NCBI GenBank assembly: GCA_023659785.1
Contig: JAGXOR010000095.1
Span: forward strand, 1-5,347
Direction: 5' to 3'
Length of the DNA: 5,347 nt
DNA from: Methanomicrobia archaeon LH_S13
Lineage (GTDB): Archaea; Halobacteriota; Syntropharchaeia; Alkanophagales; Methanospirareceae
Shown: positions 1 to 5,153 of the stretch, piece by piece
Layout: each line of letters opens with the position of its first letter
How positions within the stretch are numbered: position 1 is the first letter of the stretch
Position numbers and translations under genes: made by a program
The notes under the pieces: model-generated
Told to the model about the DNA's origin: nothing
What the model saw: only the letters and a program-made list of their open reading frames with translations
The model's database searches: none

Positions 1-24
1 CCGAACCTTTTTTAGTGAGTTCGG
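1..24. repeat. Short inverted repeat at left edge
   Basis: CCGAAC (1-6) is the exact reverse complement of GTTCGG (19-24), with a T-rich 12-nt spacer. It could be the base of a hairpin or the visible part of a longer repeat that continues left of the window. At six base pairs, chance is a real alternative. Confidence 0.25.
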
Positions 25-94
25 AAGCTCCTTGCGATAGCTAGGAGTAGTTCACGGTAGCGCGCCGGCTATTGCAGGCACAGTCAACTACGAC

Positions 95-174
95 TATGAC
101 GATGCGGGAAGGCTGGTGAAAGCGGATTACGGGAATGGGACTGCAATAGAATACGCGTATGACGATGCAGGGAA
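95..174 (+). repeat. Two DNA-level copies of the YD-repeat core
   Basis: TATGACGATGCGGGAA at 95-110 recurs as TATGACGATGCAGGGAA at 158-174, offset by exactly 63 bp (21 codons). This is the usual YD-repeat period. The near-identity at DNA level suggests recent tandem duplication within the ancestral gene. Confidence 0.7.
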
Positions 175-199
175 TCTGTTGGAGCAGAAGATTACAGGT

Positions 200-217
200 G
201 GACCAGGACCAGGACCA
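200..217 (+). repeat. (GGACCA)x3 hexamer repeat coding a Pro-Gly linker
   Basis: Three perfect tandem copies of GGACCA encode the GPGPGP part of the linker between the YD repeats and the C-terminal segment of the relic. Such short in-frame hexamer tracts usually arise by replication slippage. Confidence 0.75.
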
Positions 218-471
218 CCTGCACCAACGGTAATCAAACCAAACAGAGGAGAGGAAATTCCCAGGAACTCGGTCTATGACATTTGTAAAAGTAGAAGCAA
301 AAGAATTACAGCGAGAATCCGCATCCGGAAGCCAGAAAACCCGCGGAGATGCTGGATAAATACGTTGACATCTCGGTCAGCGACAAGGAGAATGTCGAAT
401 GGCCAATGTACGTAAGAATGAATTATAATGATGACGAGATCCCAGCAGGCGTTAAGCCTGATTAACACAAC

Positions 472-503
472 ACTTTTTCTTTAAAATTTTTAAGAAAAGT
501 TTT
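472..503. terminator. A/T-rich inverted repeat between convergent genes
   Basis: The left arm at 472-486 (ACTTTTTCTTTAAAA) pairs imperfectly with the right arm at 487-500 (TTTTTAAGAAAAGT), with one base bulged. The arms are oligo-T on either strand, and another T run follows at 500-503. It lies between the end of the plus-strand relic and the stop codon of the minus-strand peptidase, so a bidirectional terminator fits. Archaeal termination depends mainly on T tracts, which are present in both directions. The rest of the 466-547 gap shows nothing else. Confidence 0.5.
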
Positions 504-547
504 GATGTAACGACTTATTGCTCTCCAATGGAGTCATTCACCCTCTC

Positions 548-2515
548 CTAAGTTAAGTTCTCGCTGAATATCTCACGATAAAACGTAAATTCCCTGTTCA
601 ATGAGTCAACATTGCTCTTCTTGGCTCGGAATCCATGTGCCTCCCCTTCGTATTCGATATATTCATGCCTGATTCCTCTCTTCCTGAGAATCCGAGCCAC
701 CTCCCTTGAGCAATCGGGCGAAACAATCCTGTCATCACTACCCTGGAAGATAATCATAGGTGCCTTCAGTTTATCCAGATGATTTATGGGAGAACGAGCC
801 CTGTATTCTCTCTCGCCCTCTGGGAGTTTTGTACCAACTAAATTGTCAATATACCTTGATTCAAACTTGTGGGTCTGTTCCACCAACGTAGTGAGGTCGC
901 CAATGCCATAGTAACTTGCCCCAACACTGAAAAGGTCAGGATGCTGTGTCATAACTCGTTGCACCACATAGCCGCCTGCACTCCCTCCCCTGACTGCGAC
1001 TCTTGATGGCTCAACCTTCTTTTCCTTAATCAGGTATCGCACCGCATCTGCCACGTCTCCTATGTCAATTATTCCCCATCGTGAAAGTAAAGCATCCCTG
1101 TATTTCCGACCATAGCCTGTACTACCCCTGTAATTTACGTCAATCAACGCAAACCCCGCGGAGGTCCAGAACTGGACGATGAATGAAAAAGAGTCGTCTG
1201 TCCTGCTGGTTGGACCTCCATGTGCCATTACCAGCAAAGGAGGGTTCTCGTTTGCCGGCGCACGGAATCTGCCGTTCTTCGGCATGTAAAGAAACGCATG
1301 AGCTTGTTGTTTACCGTCTTCTGTGGGATACGTAATAGCTACGGGAATAGAAATATCCTTATCCAGCATTTCAATGCGTGAACTTTTCTTTAAAACGCCA
1401 GCTTTTTTGGAACCAGAACCAGAACCAATATCTATGAAGCAGACGGCTGCGGTCTTCTTACTGTTTGCACCGATAAAGAATACCCTGCCTGCATCGTCAG
1501 TTCTTATGCTGCTATAACAGGACAAATCGTTTTCAACTACGTACAGGGATTTTTTTCCCGTATCAATAACCACGAGACAGGCTGTTCCATCCCTGACCAT
1601 TTTTGCTACCATCCTGTTACCCGGGAGAAAATCGTAATTACTCTGCCCGAAGACCCAGTGGGGTTCGCCAAATTCAGCCTGTTCAGCAGTAACCTGCTCT
1701 ATTTCGCCGGTACAAGTATAACAGTACAGATTCCACCAGTTTTCGGGCGAGGAGGCATCGTCCACCATTATATCCACAACATAGTATAATCTGCCCTCCT
1801 GATCAAACAGCGGGAAGCAGATGGACTTACCAGCCCCACCATCAACTTTTTTAACGTCATATATCGCATTCTCTGCGAACGTTCCAATCATCAATTCCGT
1901 ACTGTCCCACGGCATATCAGGGTGATTCCATTGCAGCCACGCCACTTTATCTCCTGTCGGTGAGAACACGGGGTCGGCATAGAAGTCGCAGCCTTCTACC
2001 ATGATTTCTGGCTCGGATATGCGTTCAGAGTTCAGGTCTAAAACAGCCAGATAATTCCCGTTCTCCTTGTTTTTGTCGTATTCTTTCTCATATACAAAAA
2101 GAAGTTTCTTTCCGTCAGGACTCACGGTTAGGGATGCATATTTCCCCAAGGACCCGTCTCCGTTCTTCAGCGGTGTGAGAGGACGTGCTTCATAGGAATC
2201 TCCCGGCTGATGATAGATACGCTGGTCATCGAAATTAACAAAATATACGGAATCCCGGAAGACCGTGTACGCACCTCCGCCATATTCATGGACCTTCGTC
2301 CTTACGTTGAACCCGGGCGGGGTAACGTCCTTAATTTTGTCTTTTTCATCCCTTCTGGCGATGACACATCTACCTTTTTCCGATGGTCTCATCTCAAGCC
2401 AGTACACGTTTTTACCCTCAACATGTATCTCCGCCAATCCGACAACATCAGAGAAGACCTCTTCAGGTGAGATTGCGGGTTCCCATTCGATAAACGGTGT
2501 CGTTTTATGTCTCAT
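548..2515 (-). CDS. S9 family serine peptidase (acylaminoacyl-peptidase / dipeptidyl-aminopeptidase-like)
   Basis: This 655-residue protein belongs to the prolyl oligopeptidase (S9) family, whose members cleave short peptides after a beta-propeller filters out larger substrates. Residues ~25-380 form the propeller, including the HEYGGGAY signature at 76-83 that is typical of cytoplasmic bacterial and archaeal S9 enzymes, and repeated blade motifs (SPDGKKLLF, SPTGDKVAW). The alpha/beta-hydrolase domain starts near 390, with HGGP at 432-435 and NYRGSTGYG at 461-469. The nucleophile is Ser512 in GGSAGG, the catalytic Asp is 594 or 595 in GSDDR, and the catalytic His is 627 in EAHGF. Full length and an intact triad predict an active enzyme. 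There is no signal peptide or membrane segment, so it should act in the cytoplasm on peptide catabolism. A GSGSGS tract lies at the propeller-hydrolase junction. The ATG at 2513-2515 fits because a TATA box lies about 23 bp upstream and no Shine-Dalgarno site is seen, indicating a leaderless mRNA. The exact exo- or endo-specificity cannot be read from sequence. Confidence 0.93.
   Translation of the reverse strand: MRHKTTPFIEWEPAISPEEVFSDVVGLAEIHVEGKNVYWLEMRPSEKGRCVIARRDEKDKIKDVTPPGFNVRTKVHEYGGGAYTVFRDSVYFVNFDDQRIYHQPGDSYEARPLTPLKNGDGSLGKYASLTVSPDGKKLLFVYEKEYDKNKENGNYLAVLDLNSERISEPEIMVEGCDFYADPVFSPTGDKVAWLQWNHPDMPWDSTELMIGTFAENAIYDVKKVDGGAGKSICFPLFDQEGRLYYVVDIMVDDASSPENWWNLYCYTCTGEIEQVTAEQAEFGEPHWVFGQSNYDFLPGNRMVAKMVRDGTACLVVIDTGKKSLYVVENDLSCYSSIRTDDAGRVFFIGANSKKTAAVCFIDIGSGSGSKKAGVLKKSSRIEMLDKDISIPVAITYPTEDGKQQAHAFLYMPKNGRFRAPANENPPLLVMAHGGPTSRTDDSFSFIVQFWTSAGFALIDVNYRGSTGYGRKYRDALLSRWGIIDIGDVADAVRYLIKEKKVEPSRVAVRGGSAGGYVVQRVMTQHPDLFSVGASYYGIGDLTTLVEQTHKFESRYIDNLVGTKLPEGEREYRARSPINHLDKLKAPMIIFQGSDDRIVSPDCSREVARILRKRGIRHEYIEYEGEAHGFRAKKSNVDSLNREFTFYREIFSENLT
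1410..1427. repeat. (GAACCA)x3 hexamer repeat inside the peptidase gene
   Basis: Three perfect GAACCA copies (plus-strand reading) encode the Gly-Ser tract of the peptidase, about residues 364-369, at the junction between propeller and hydrolase domain. The tract stays in frame, so the protein is not disrupted. It acts as a flexible linker and could vary in length between strains. Confidence 0.7.
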
Positions 2516-2532
2516 CGTTTGTCTTAGATCTA

Positions 2533-2542
2533 GCTATAAATA
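2533..2542. promoter_or_regulatory. Central TATA box shared by divergent S9 peptidase and aspS
   Basis: The 47-bp gap between the two divergent start codons (2516-2562) holds one clear TATA element, TATAAATA at 2535-2542, which reads TATTTATA on the minus strand. Its centre is about 24-25 bp from the aspS ATG (2563) and about 23-24 bp from the peptidase ATG (2515). These are the standard archaeal distances from TATA box to transcription start, so both transcripts would begin at or next to their start codons. No purine-rich BRE is obvious on either flank, so the preferred direction cannot be read. No ribosome-binding site precedes either start. Confidence 0.6.
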
Positions 2543-2562
2543 CTAAAAATAAAAATGATATA

Positions 2563-3879
2563 ATGAATATGCAATCACCATCACCAATACGAAACCGGAA
2601 ATACGCAACTGAAATAACCGTGGCTAATGATGGAGAACACGTGAGCATTGCGGGCTGGGTGCATGAGAAAAGGGACTTGGGCGGTGTCTTTTTCCTCATC
2701 GTGCGAGACCTAAGAGGCTATTCTCAGGTTACACTGCACAAAGGCAAAGTTGAGAAGGAGCTGTTTGAACACGTGAAAAGAGTTCCTCGTGAATCAGTAG
2801 TAGCAATAGAAGGGAAAGTAAAAAGCGAGCCCAAGGCACCATTGGGATATGAGATAATACCTGAACGAATGGAAGTGCTGAGCGAGGCATCGCAGGTTTT
2901 ACCACTGGATACCACTGAAAAAGTTGGTGCGGAGTTGGATACGAGGTTAGATGCGAGATTCATGGACTTGAGAACCGAGAGAACAAAGCACGTATTTGTT
3001 ATTCGTAGTCGTGTCCTTAAAGCGATAAGACATTTCTTTGATGCAAAGGGCTTTATAGAAATAAACACGCCAAAGATAGTGAGTGCGGCGACGGAAGGTG
3101 GCACTGCCCTAATCCCTATCTCCTATTTTGAACGCGAAGCGTTCTTAAATCAGAGTCCACAGCTTTACAAACAGATGCTCATGGGGGCTGGCTTTGACCG
3201 CGTGTATGAAATAGCGCCGATATTCCGCGCTGAGGAGCATGACACCACAAAACATCTTAACGAAGCTACTTCGGTGGATGTGGAAGTCGCATTTGTATCT
3301 GATAAGGAGGTAATGGCGATATTAGAGGAGCTTATTGCGTTTGTATATTCAAAGGTTATGGATTATCCGGACTTAGGCAAGTTGAATTTGAAGTTGGAAG
3401 TTCCAAAACTACCATTCAGGCGCATAACTTATGATGAAGCGATAAAACTACTTTCCGAGGCTGGTGAGGAGATAGAATGGGGAGAGGACCTCAGCACTTC
3501 CGCTGAACATACCTTGGGCAGGATAATAGATGAACTTTATTTCATCACTGATTGGCCGTGTGCGATAAAGCCTTTTTATGCACAACCTGCAACGAAGGGT
3601 AAAAGCATTTGCAACGCGTTTGACCTGATGCATCCAAAAGTAGAGCTTGCTTCTGGCTCGCAACGTGTTCATTCATATGAGTTGCTAAAGCGAAACATAG
3701 AATCAAAAGGGCTGAGTGCAGATAGTTTTGAGTATTATCTCGACACTTTTCGTTTTGGTATGCCGCCACATGCGGGCTGGGGGCTTGGTGTTGAAAGACT
3801 GTTGATGAGCATGCTGGAGATAAATAACATAAGAGAGGTGGTGCTTTTTCCTCGTGACAGGCGAAGGTTGGCACCGTGA
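2563..3879 (+). CDS. aspS: Aspartyl-tRNA synthetase, archaeal type, predicted non-discriminating
   Basis: This class IIb synthetase attaches aspartate to tRNA. The ATG at 2563 gives 438 residues, the usual archaeal length. A longer reading from GTG 2497 would run through the promoter and over the divergent gene, so I reject it; ATG 2569 is a possible alternative. The OB-fold anticodon-binding domain is at about 18-105 (AGWVHEKRDLGG at 30-41). Class II motif 1 is around 158-171 (FFDAKGFIEINTPK), motif 2 is at 221-236 (FRAEEHDTTKHLNEAT; Arg222 contacts ATP), and motif 3 is at 405-414 (GWGLGVERLL; Arg412). The C-terminus has the conserved FPRDRRRLAP. Position 34 is His and position 93 is Pro. 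In discriminating archaeal AspRS (Thermococcus type) these positions are Trp26 and Lys85, while His and Pro mark enzymes that also charge tRNA-Asn with Asp. That would require GatCAB amidotransferase elsewhere in the genome. The gene is divergent from the S9 peptidase, and its TATA box sits ~25 bp upstream with no Shine-Dalgarno site, so the mRNA is probably leaderless. Confidence 0.97.
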   Translation: MNMQSPSPIRNRKYATEITVANDGEHVSIAGWVHEKRDLGGVFFLIVRDLRGYSQVTLHKGKVEKELFEHVKRVPRESVVAIEGKVKSEPKAPLGYEIIPERMEVLSEASQVLPLDTTEKVGAELDTRLDARFMDLRTERTKHVFVIRSRVLKAIRHFFDAKGFIEINTPKIVSAATEGGTALIPISYFEREAFLNQSPQLYKQMLMGAGFDRVYEIAPIFRAEEHDTTKHLNEATSVDVEVAFVSDKEVMAILEELIAFVYSKVMDYPDLGKLNLKLEVPKLPFRRITYDEAIKLLSEAGEEIEWGEDLSTSAEHTLGRIIDELYFITDWPCAIKPFYAQPATKGKSICNAFDLMHPKVELASGSQRVHSYELLKRNIESKGLSADSFEYYLDTFRFGMPPHAGWGLGVERLLMSMLEINNIREVVLFPRDRRRLAP

Positions 3880-3892
3880 TAGGTTATGAGAT

Positions 3893-4131
3893 TCAACCAT
3901 TTTGTTTCAAACCTCTTCGAGTGATGCTATCAATTGTGCATCGCACTGGGTGTAACCCTACACCCTCTATCCCGTCCGCCTCTGCTTTCGCAAAAGCTTT
4001 TGGAACTGCTTTTCCTCGTTCTTCTTCACGATATTGGCTACATGTGCTTCGGCTCTTCTTTAAAGCTGGCTTGCCAATAATCGCGGTGTGGTCCCCTTCT
4101 CCGCATCGCATTTAAGGTCTTTTATCCACAC
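3893..4131 (-). pseudogene. Unrecognised broken small gene, or structured RNA
   Basis: I do not recognise a family. One uninterrupted reading runs from ATG 4109-4111 to TGA 3893-3895 (72 residues) and includes GKAVPKAFAKAEADGIEGVG. A second frame begins with GTG at 4129-4131 (VWIKDLKCDAEKG) and stops at a TAA; the same frame later gives AEAHVANIVKKNEEK. Protein-like sequence therefore switches frame at least twice, as expected of a decayed short gene. A good TATA box lies at 4183-4190. A strong Shine-Dalgarno-like GAGGTGA lies at 4146-4152, but no usable start codon follows at normal spacing; the nearest candidate, GTG 4131, is about 15 nt away. Alternatively the transcript is a non-coding RNA: the minus strand can fold hairpins at 3948-3965 and elsewhere. 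The unit is convergent with aspS, with a 13-bp gap. Confidence 0.35.
3948..3965. repeat. Perfect 7-bp hairpin, 4-nt loop
   Basis: GGGTGTA (3948-3954) and TACACCC (3959-3965) are exact reverse complements around the loop ACCC. Just upstream, GTGC-ATC-GCAC (3936-3946) forms a second small stem. No T run follows closely on either strand, so terminator function is not supported. Structure in an RNA from the minus strand is possible. Confidence 0.4.
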
Positions 4132-4144
4132 TTTTCCTTAAATG
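4109..4144. repeat. 9-bp inverted repeat around the minus-strand leader
   Basis: CATTTAAGG (4109-4117) and CCTTAAATG (4136-4144) are exact reverse complements separated by 18 bp. On the minus strand this lies just downstream of the GAGGTGA element, and one arm contains the ATG at 4109-4111. It could be an operator or a leader hairpin that hides the start codon. Both functions are inference. Confidence 0.4.
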
Positions 4145-4145
4145 T

Positions 4146-4152
4146 TCACCTC
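4146..4152 (-). promoter_or_regulatory. Shine-Dalgarno-like GAGGTGA without a matching start codon
   Basis: The minus strand reads GAGGTGA, a strong match to the archaeal 16S rRNA 3' end. At normal spacing the following bases are ATTTAAGG, with no ATG, GTG or TTG. This suggests either that a start codon has mutated away or that the unit is not translated from here. It is the only strong Shine-Dalgarno-like site I see in the window. Confidence 0.4.
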
Positions 4153-4182
4153 ATTTCAGTTAACTATATTTATATTTTTTAG

Positions 4183-4196
4183 TATATAAACTTTAA
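4183..4196 (-). promoter_or_regulatory. Archaeal TATA box with A-rich upstream element
   Basis: The minus strand reads TTTATATA (4190-4183), close to the archaeal TATA consensus, preceded directly by TTAAAG (4196-4191), which can serve as the BRE. Transcription would start near 4160 and run left through the Shine-Dalgarno-like site and the broken 3893-4131 unit. The box is nearly symmetric, so rightward firing with a start near 4210 cannot be excluded, but no gene follows in that direction. Confidence 0.5.
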
Positions 4197-4202
4197 TAAA
4201 TG

Positions 4203-4240
4203 TGGTGGATGTGAATTAACCATTCACAGGCACCCCACCA
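4203..4240. repeat. Bipartite palindrome, candidate regulator site
   Basis: The inner arms TGTGAAT (4210-4216) and ATTCACA (4222-4228) are exact reverse complements around a 5-bp centre. The outer arms TGGTGG (4203-4208) and CCACCA (4235-4240) are also exact, leaving one unpaired base on the left and six on the right. The element sits just upstream of the minus-strand BRE/TATA, the usual place for an archaeal activator site. If the promoter fires rightward it would cover the transcription start, like a repressor operator. A two-stem RNA hairpin is the alternative. Confidence 0.45.
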
Positions 4241-4253
4241 TATCTAATACTAT

Positions 4254-4291
4254 CAAATAATAGAAAAATGGACAAAAGTTCATATTTTGTC
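4254..4291 (-). terminator. Hairpin plus T-rich tract downstream of the Nudix gene
   Basis: GACAAAA (4271-4277) and TTTTGTC (4285-4291) form a perfect 7-bp stem with a 7-nt loop. Reading on the minus strand, the stem begins 19 nt after the Nudix stop codon and is followed by CATTTTTCTATTATTTG. A T-rich stretch also lies between the stop codon and the stem. This is a plausible terminator for the Nudix gene. Confidence 0.5.
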
Positions 4292-4310
4292 ATCATAAAA
4301 ATTAAAAATT

Positions 4311-4853
4311 CTACCGAATATTGAGCAGATACAGCAGCACTCCAATGACTGTCTTTCCATCTTTTATCTCGCCGTTTCTTATCCTTGTCAATAACTCGCT
4401 CAACCTCACAAACCGTATCGAAAGTTCAGCTTCGTCTTCAGAAACTTTCTTCAGTTCACTTGCTTTGAAAATATGTATTATCTCGCTACTAAAGCCCGGC
4501 GATGGATAAAGTTCTATCATTTTATCCAGTTTCGATGCTTGAAAACCCGTCTCCTCGATTAGTTCACGCCTGGCACACTCATCAGGCGATTCACCTTCTT
4601 CAAGCGTGCCTGCAGGTATCTCTAACGTTTTACGCTCAATCGCTTTTCGGTATTGCTCCACTAACAACATCTCTTCCTCTTCGCTTTCATCCTCGCCTTT
4701 GTTTATCGAAGCGACAATGGCTGCCGCACCTGGATGCACGACAATTTCACGTATTTTTGTCCCGCCATCCAGCGATGAAACAGTATCAACCCTTAACTGA
4801 ACTACTTTCCCTTTGTATATTTGCTCGCTTTCAATTGTCTTTTCTTCTTTCAT
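4311..4853 (-). CDS. Nudix hydrolase, ADP-ribose pyrophosphatase type
   Basis: This 180-residue protein hydrolyses nucleoside diphosphates linked to another group. The best substrate guess is ADP-ribose, cut to AMP and ribose 5-phosphate, which removes a reactive by-product of NAD turnover in the cytoplasm. The Nudix box matches GX5EX7REUXEEXGU exactly: Gly82, Glu88, Arg96-Glu97, Glu100-Glu101 and Gly103-Phe104. The metal-binding glutamates are all present. YPSPGFSSE at 116-124, about 15 residues after the box, is the conserved Pro-containing loop typical of the ADP-ribose pyrophosphatase subfamily. The acidic stretch at 53-61 (GEDESEEEE) is a surface loop between early strands. The length is normal for the family. 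The start at 4851-4853 is the first in-frame ATG. A GGAG at 4881-4884 is too far upstream to serve it, and a weak TATA-like TTAATAAA near 4886-4893 would give a very short leader. The gene lies downstream of the broken PP-loop gene on the same strand, with a terminator-like hairpin after it. Related sugar-nucleotide substrates remain possible. Confidence 0.93.
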   Translation of the reverse strand: MKEEKTIESEQIYKGKVVQLRVDTVSSLDGGTKIREIVVHPGAAAIVASINKGEDESEEEEMLLVEQYRKAIERKTLEIPAGTLEEGESPDECARRELIEETGFQASKLDKMIELYPSPGFSSEIIHIFKASELKKVSEDEAELSIRFVRLSELLTRIRNGEIKDGKTVIGVLLYLLNIR

Positions 4854-4889
4854 ATTTCTATCTCATGTATATTTGTTTAGCTCCTTTTA

Positions 4890-5038
4890 TTAACCTGAAA
4901 TATGCATATCTCTAAAATTCAAGTGATATGGACATCAAAATTACCTTCTGAAATTGCTTTGTAACATGCAAAACAACCGTCTTTTCCGCCAGTCCACGAA
5001 ACAACGACCTTGCCTTTATTGGTCTTACTCAACGACAT
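4890..5038 (-). pseudogene. N-terminal fragment of a PP-loop ATPase (diphthine-ammonia-ligase-like), truncated
   Basis: The fragment starts at ATG 5036-5038, with in-frame ATGs at 5044 and 5050 as alternatives. It encodes MSLSKTNKGKVVVSWTGGKD followed by GCFACYKAISEGNFDVHIT, ending at a TGA at 4919-4921. The beta-strand plus TGGKDG loop is the ATP-pyrophosphate-binding PP-loop of the adenine-nucleotide alpha-hydrolase fold, as in the diphthamide ligase Dph6 and related archaeal ATPases. The usual final Ser of the SGGKDS loop is Gly here. Family members are normally over 200 residues, and this reading has 39. One added C near 4935 would extend it by PYHLNFRDMHISG to a TAA at 4890-4892, still far too short. 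The rest of the gene is absent before the Nudix gene begins. I infer a pseudogene left by a deletion. Its start overlaps the end of the upstream zinc-ribbon frame by 14 bp, which suggests former co-transcription. Confidence 0.65.
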
Positions 5039-5153
5039 TTTCATAAACATAAGTCCGACCAATTGACTTATACAACTCTGTGGTTCGCTGTTTACCAATC
5101 TTCTCCACATCTTTTTCTACTACTTCGCCCCCGCAAAGGGGACAAATTGGCGT
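5025..5153 (-). pseudogene. Zinc-ribbon fragment, YgiT/MqsA-antitoxin-like
   Basis: A minus-strand frame with no start codon reads CPLCGGEVVEKDVEKIGKQR and then TTELYKSIGRTYVYENVVE, ending at TAA 5025-5027. The CPLCGG knuckle followed by EVVEKDVEK closely resembles the N-terminus of YgiT-type zinc-finger antitoxins, which normally follow a small toxin gene. The second half (YKSIGRTYVYE) looks like a second knuckle in which both cysteines have been replaced (Tyr and Ile at the expected places), so zinc binding would be lost. The frame is closed upstream by a TAG at 5154-5156. Removing one T from the run at 5144-5146 would fuse it to the preceding DUF4258-like frame. Too short for the track of long ORFs, it rests on motif recognition from memory. 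Confidence 0.45.

Larger units (their letters stand above)
41..465 (+). pseudogene. YD-repeat (RHS-like) surface protein, broken relic
   Basis: This is the remnant of a YD-repeat protein, a family of large secreted or cell-surface proteins. The frame opens after a TAG at 38-40 and has no start codon before the repeats, so the N-terminus is lost. Two consecutive YD repeats are visible, each with a YDDAG core, at about 95-157 and 158-200, followed by a Pro/Gly linker (PGPGPPAP). The first frame then degenerates and stops at 413-415. Protein-like sequence resumes in frame 3 near 282 (FVKVEAK) and in frame 1 near 301, where DKYVDISVSDKENVEWPMYV leads to a TAA at 463-465. Adding one T near 281-284 and one A near 299-303 would join all three pieces. 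The last part resembles the beta-rich segment found before the C-terminal anchor in archaeal PGF-pre-PGF surface proteins, but it stops before that anchor. I infer a pseudogene truncated at both ends. Two homopolymer sequencing errors could explain the internal shifts but not the missing ends. Confidence 0.7.
3880..4310. other. 431-bp interval without a clear intact gene
   Basis: The interval splits in two. 3880-4120 is relatively G/C-rich and purine-rich on the minus strand, and holds a broken minus-strand gene or structured RNA. 4121-4310 is strongly A/T-rich and holds a minus-strand TATA box, two notable inverted repeats and the probable terminator of the Nudix gene. The plus-strand reading from 3876 to 4115 shows no recognisable domain, starts inside the aspS stop codon and is best treated as a shadow of the minus-strand signal. 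Confidence 0.6.

Noticed and set aside
2210..2546. Two plus-strand frames antisense to the peptidase start (86 and 93 residues).
   Set aside because: They are shadows of a well-supported peptidase gene, with no recognisable domain, promoter or ribosome-binding site.
2497..2562. N-terminal extension of AspRS from a GTG at 2497 (22 extra residues).
   Set aside because: It runs through the TATA box and overlaps the start of the divergent peptidase. The ATG at 2563 gives the normal 438-residue archaeal length.
3991..4002. Perfect 12-bp palindrome CAAAAGCTTTTG.
   Set aside because: It has no loop to form an RNA hairpin, is not placed at a promoter, and lies inside the broken minus-strand reading. 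It is probably incidental.
3938..4110. 8-bp direct repeat GCATCGCA at 3938-3945 and 4103-4110, considered as target-site duplication of an insertion.
   Set aside because: An 8-bp match within a few hundred bases is expected by chance fairly often, and there are no terminal inverted repeats or transposase between the copies.
3876..4115. Plus-strand 79-residue reading frame after aspS.
   Set aside because: It begins inside the aspS stop codon, shows no domain, has low-complexity Ser/Pro/Phe content, and is antisense to the purine-rich strand that carries the promoter.
4502..4915. Plus-strand 137-residue frame opposite the Nudix gene.
   Set aside because: It is antisense to an intact gene with a perfect Nudix box, and its own translation has no recognisable domain.
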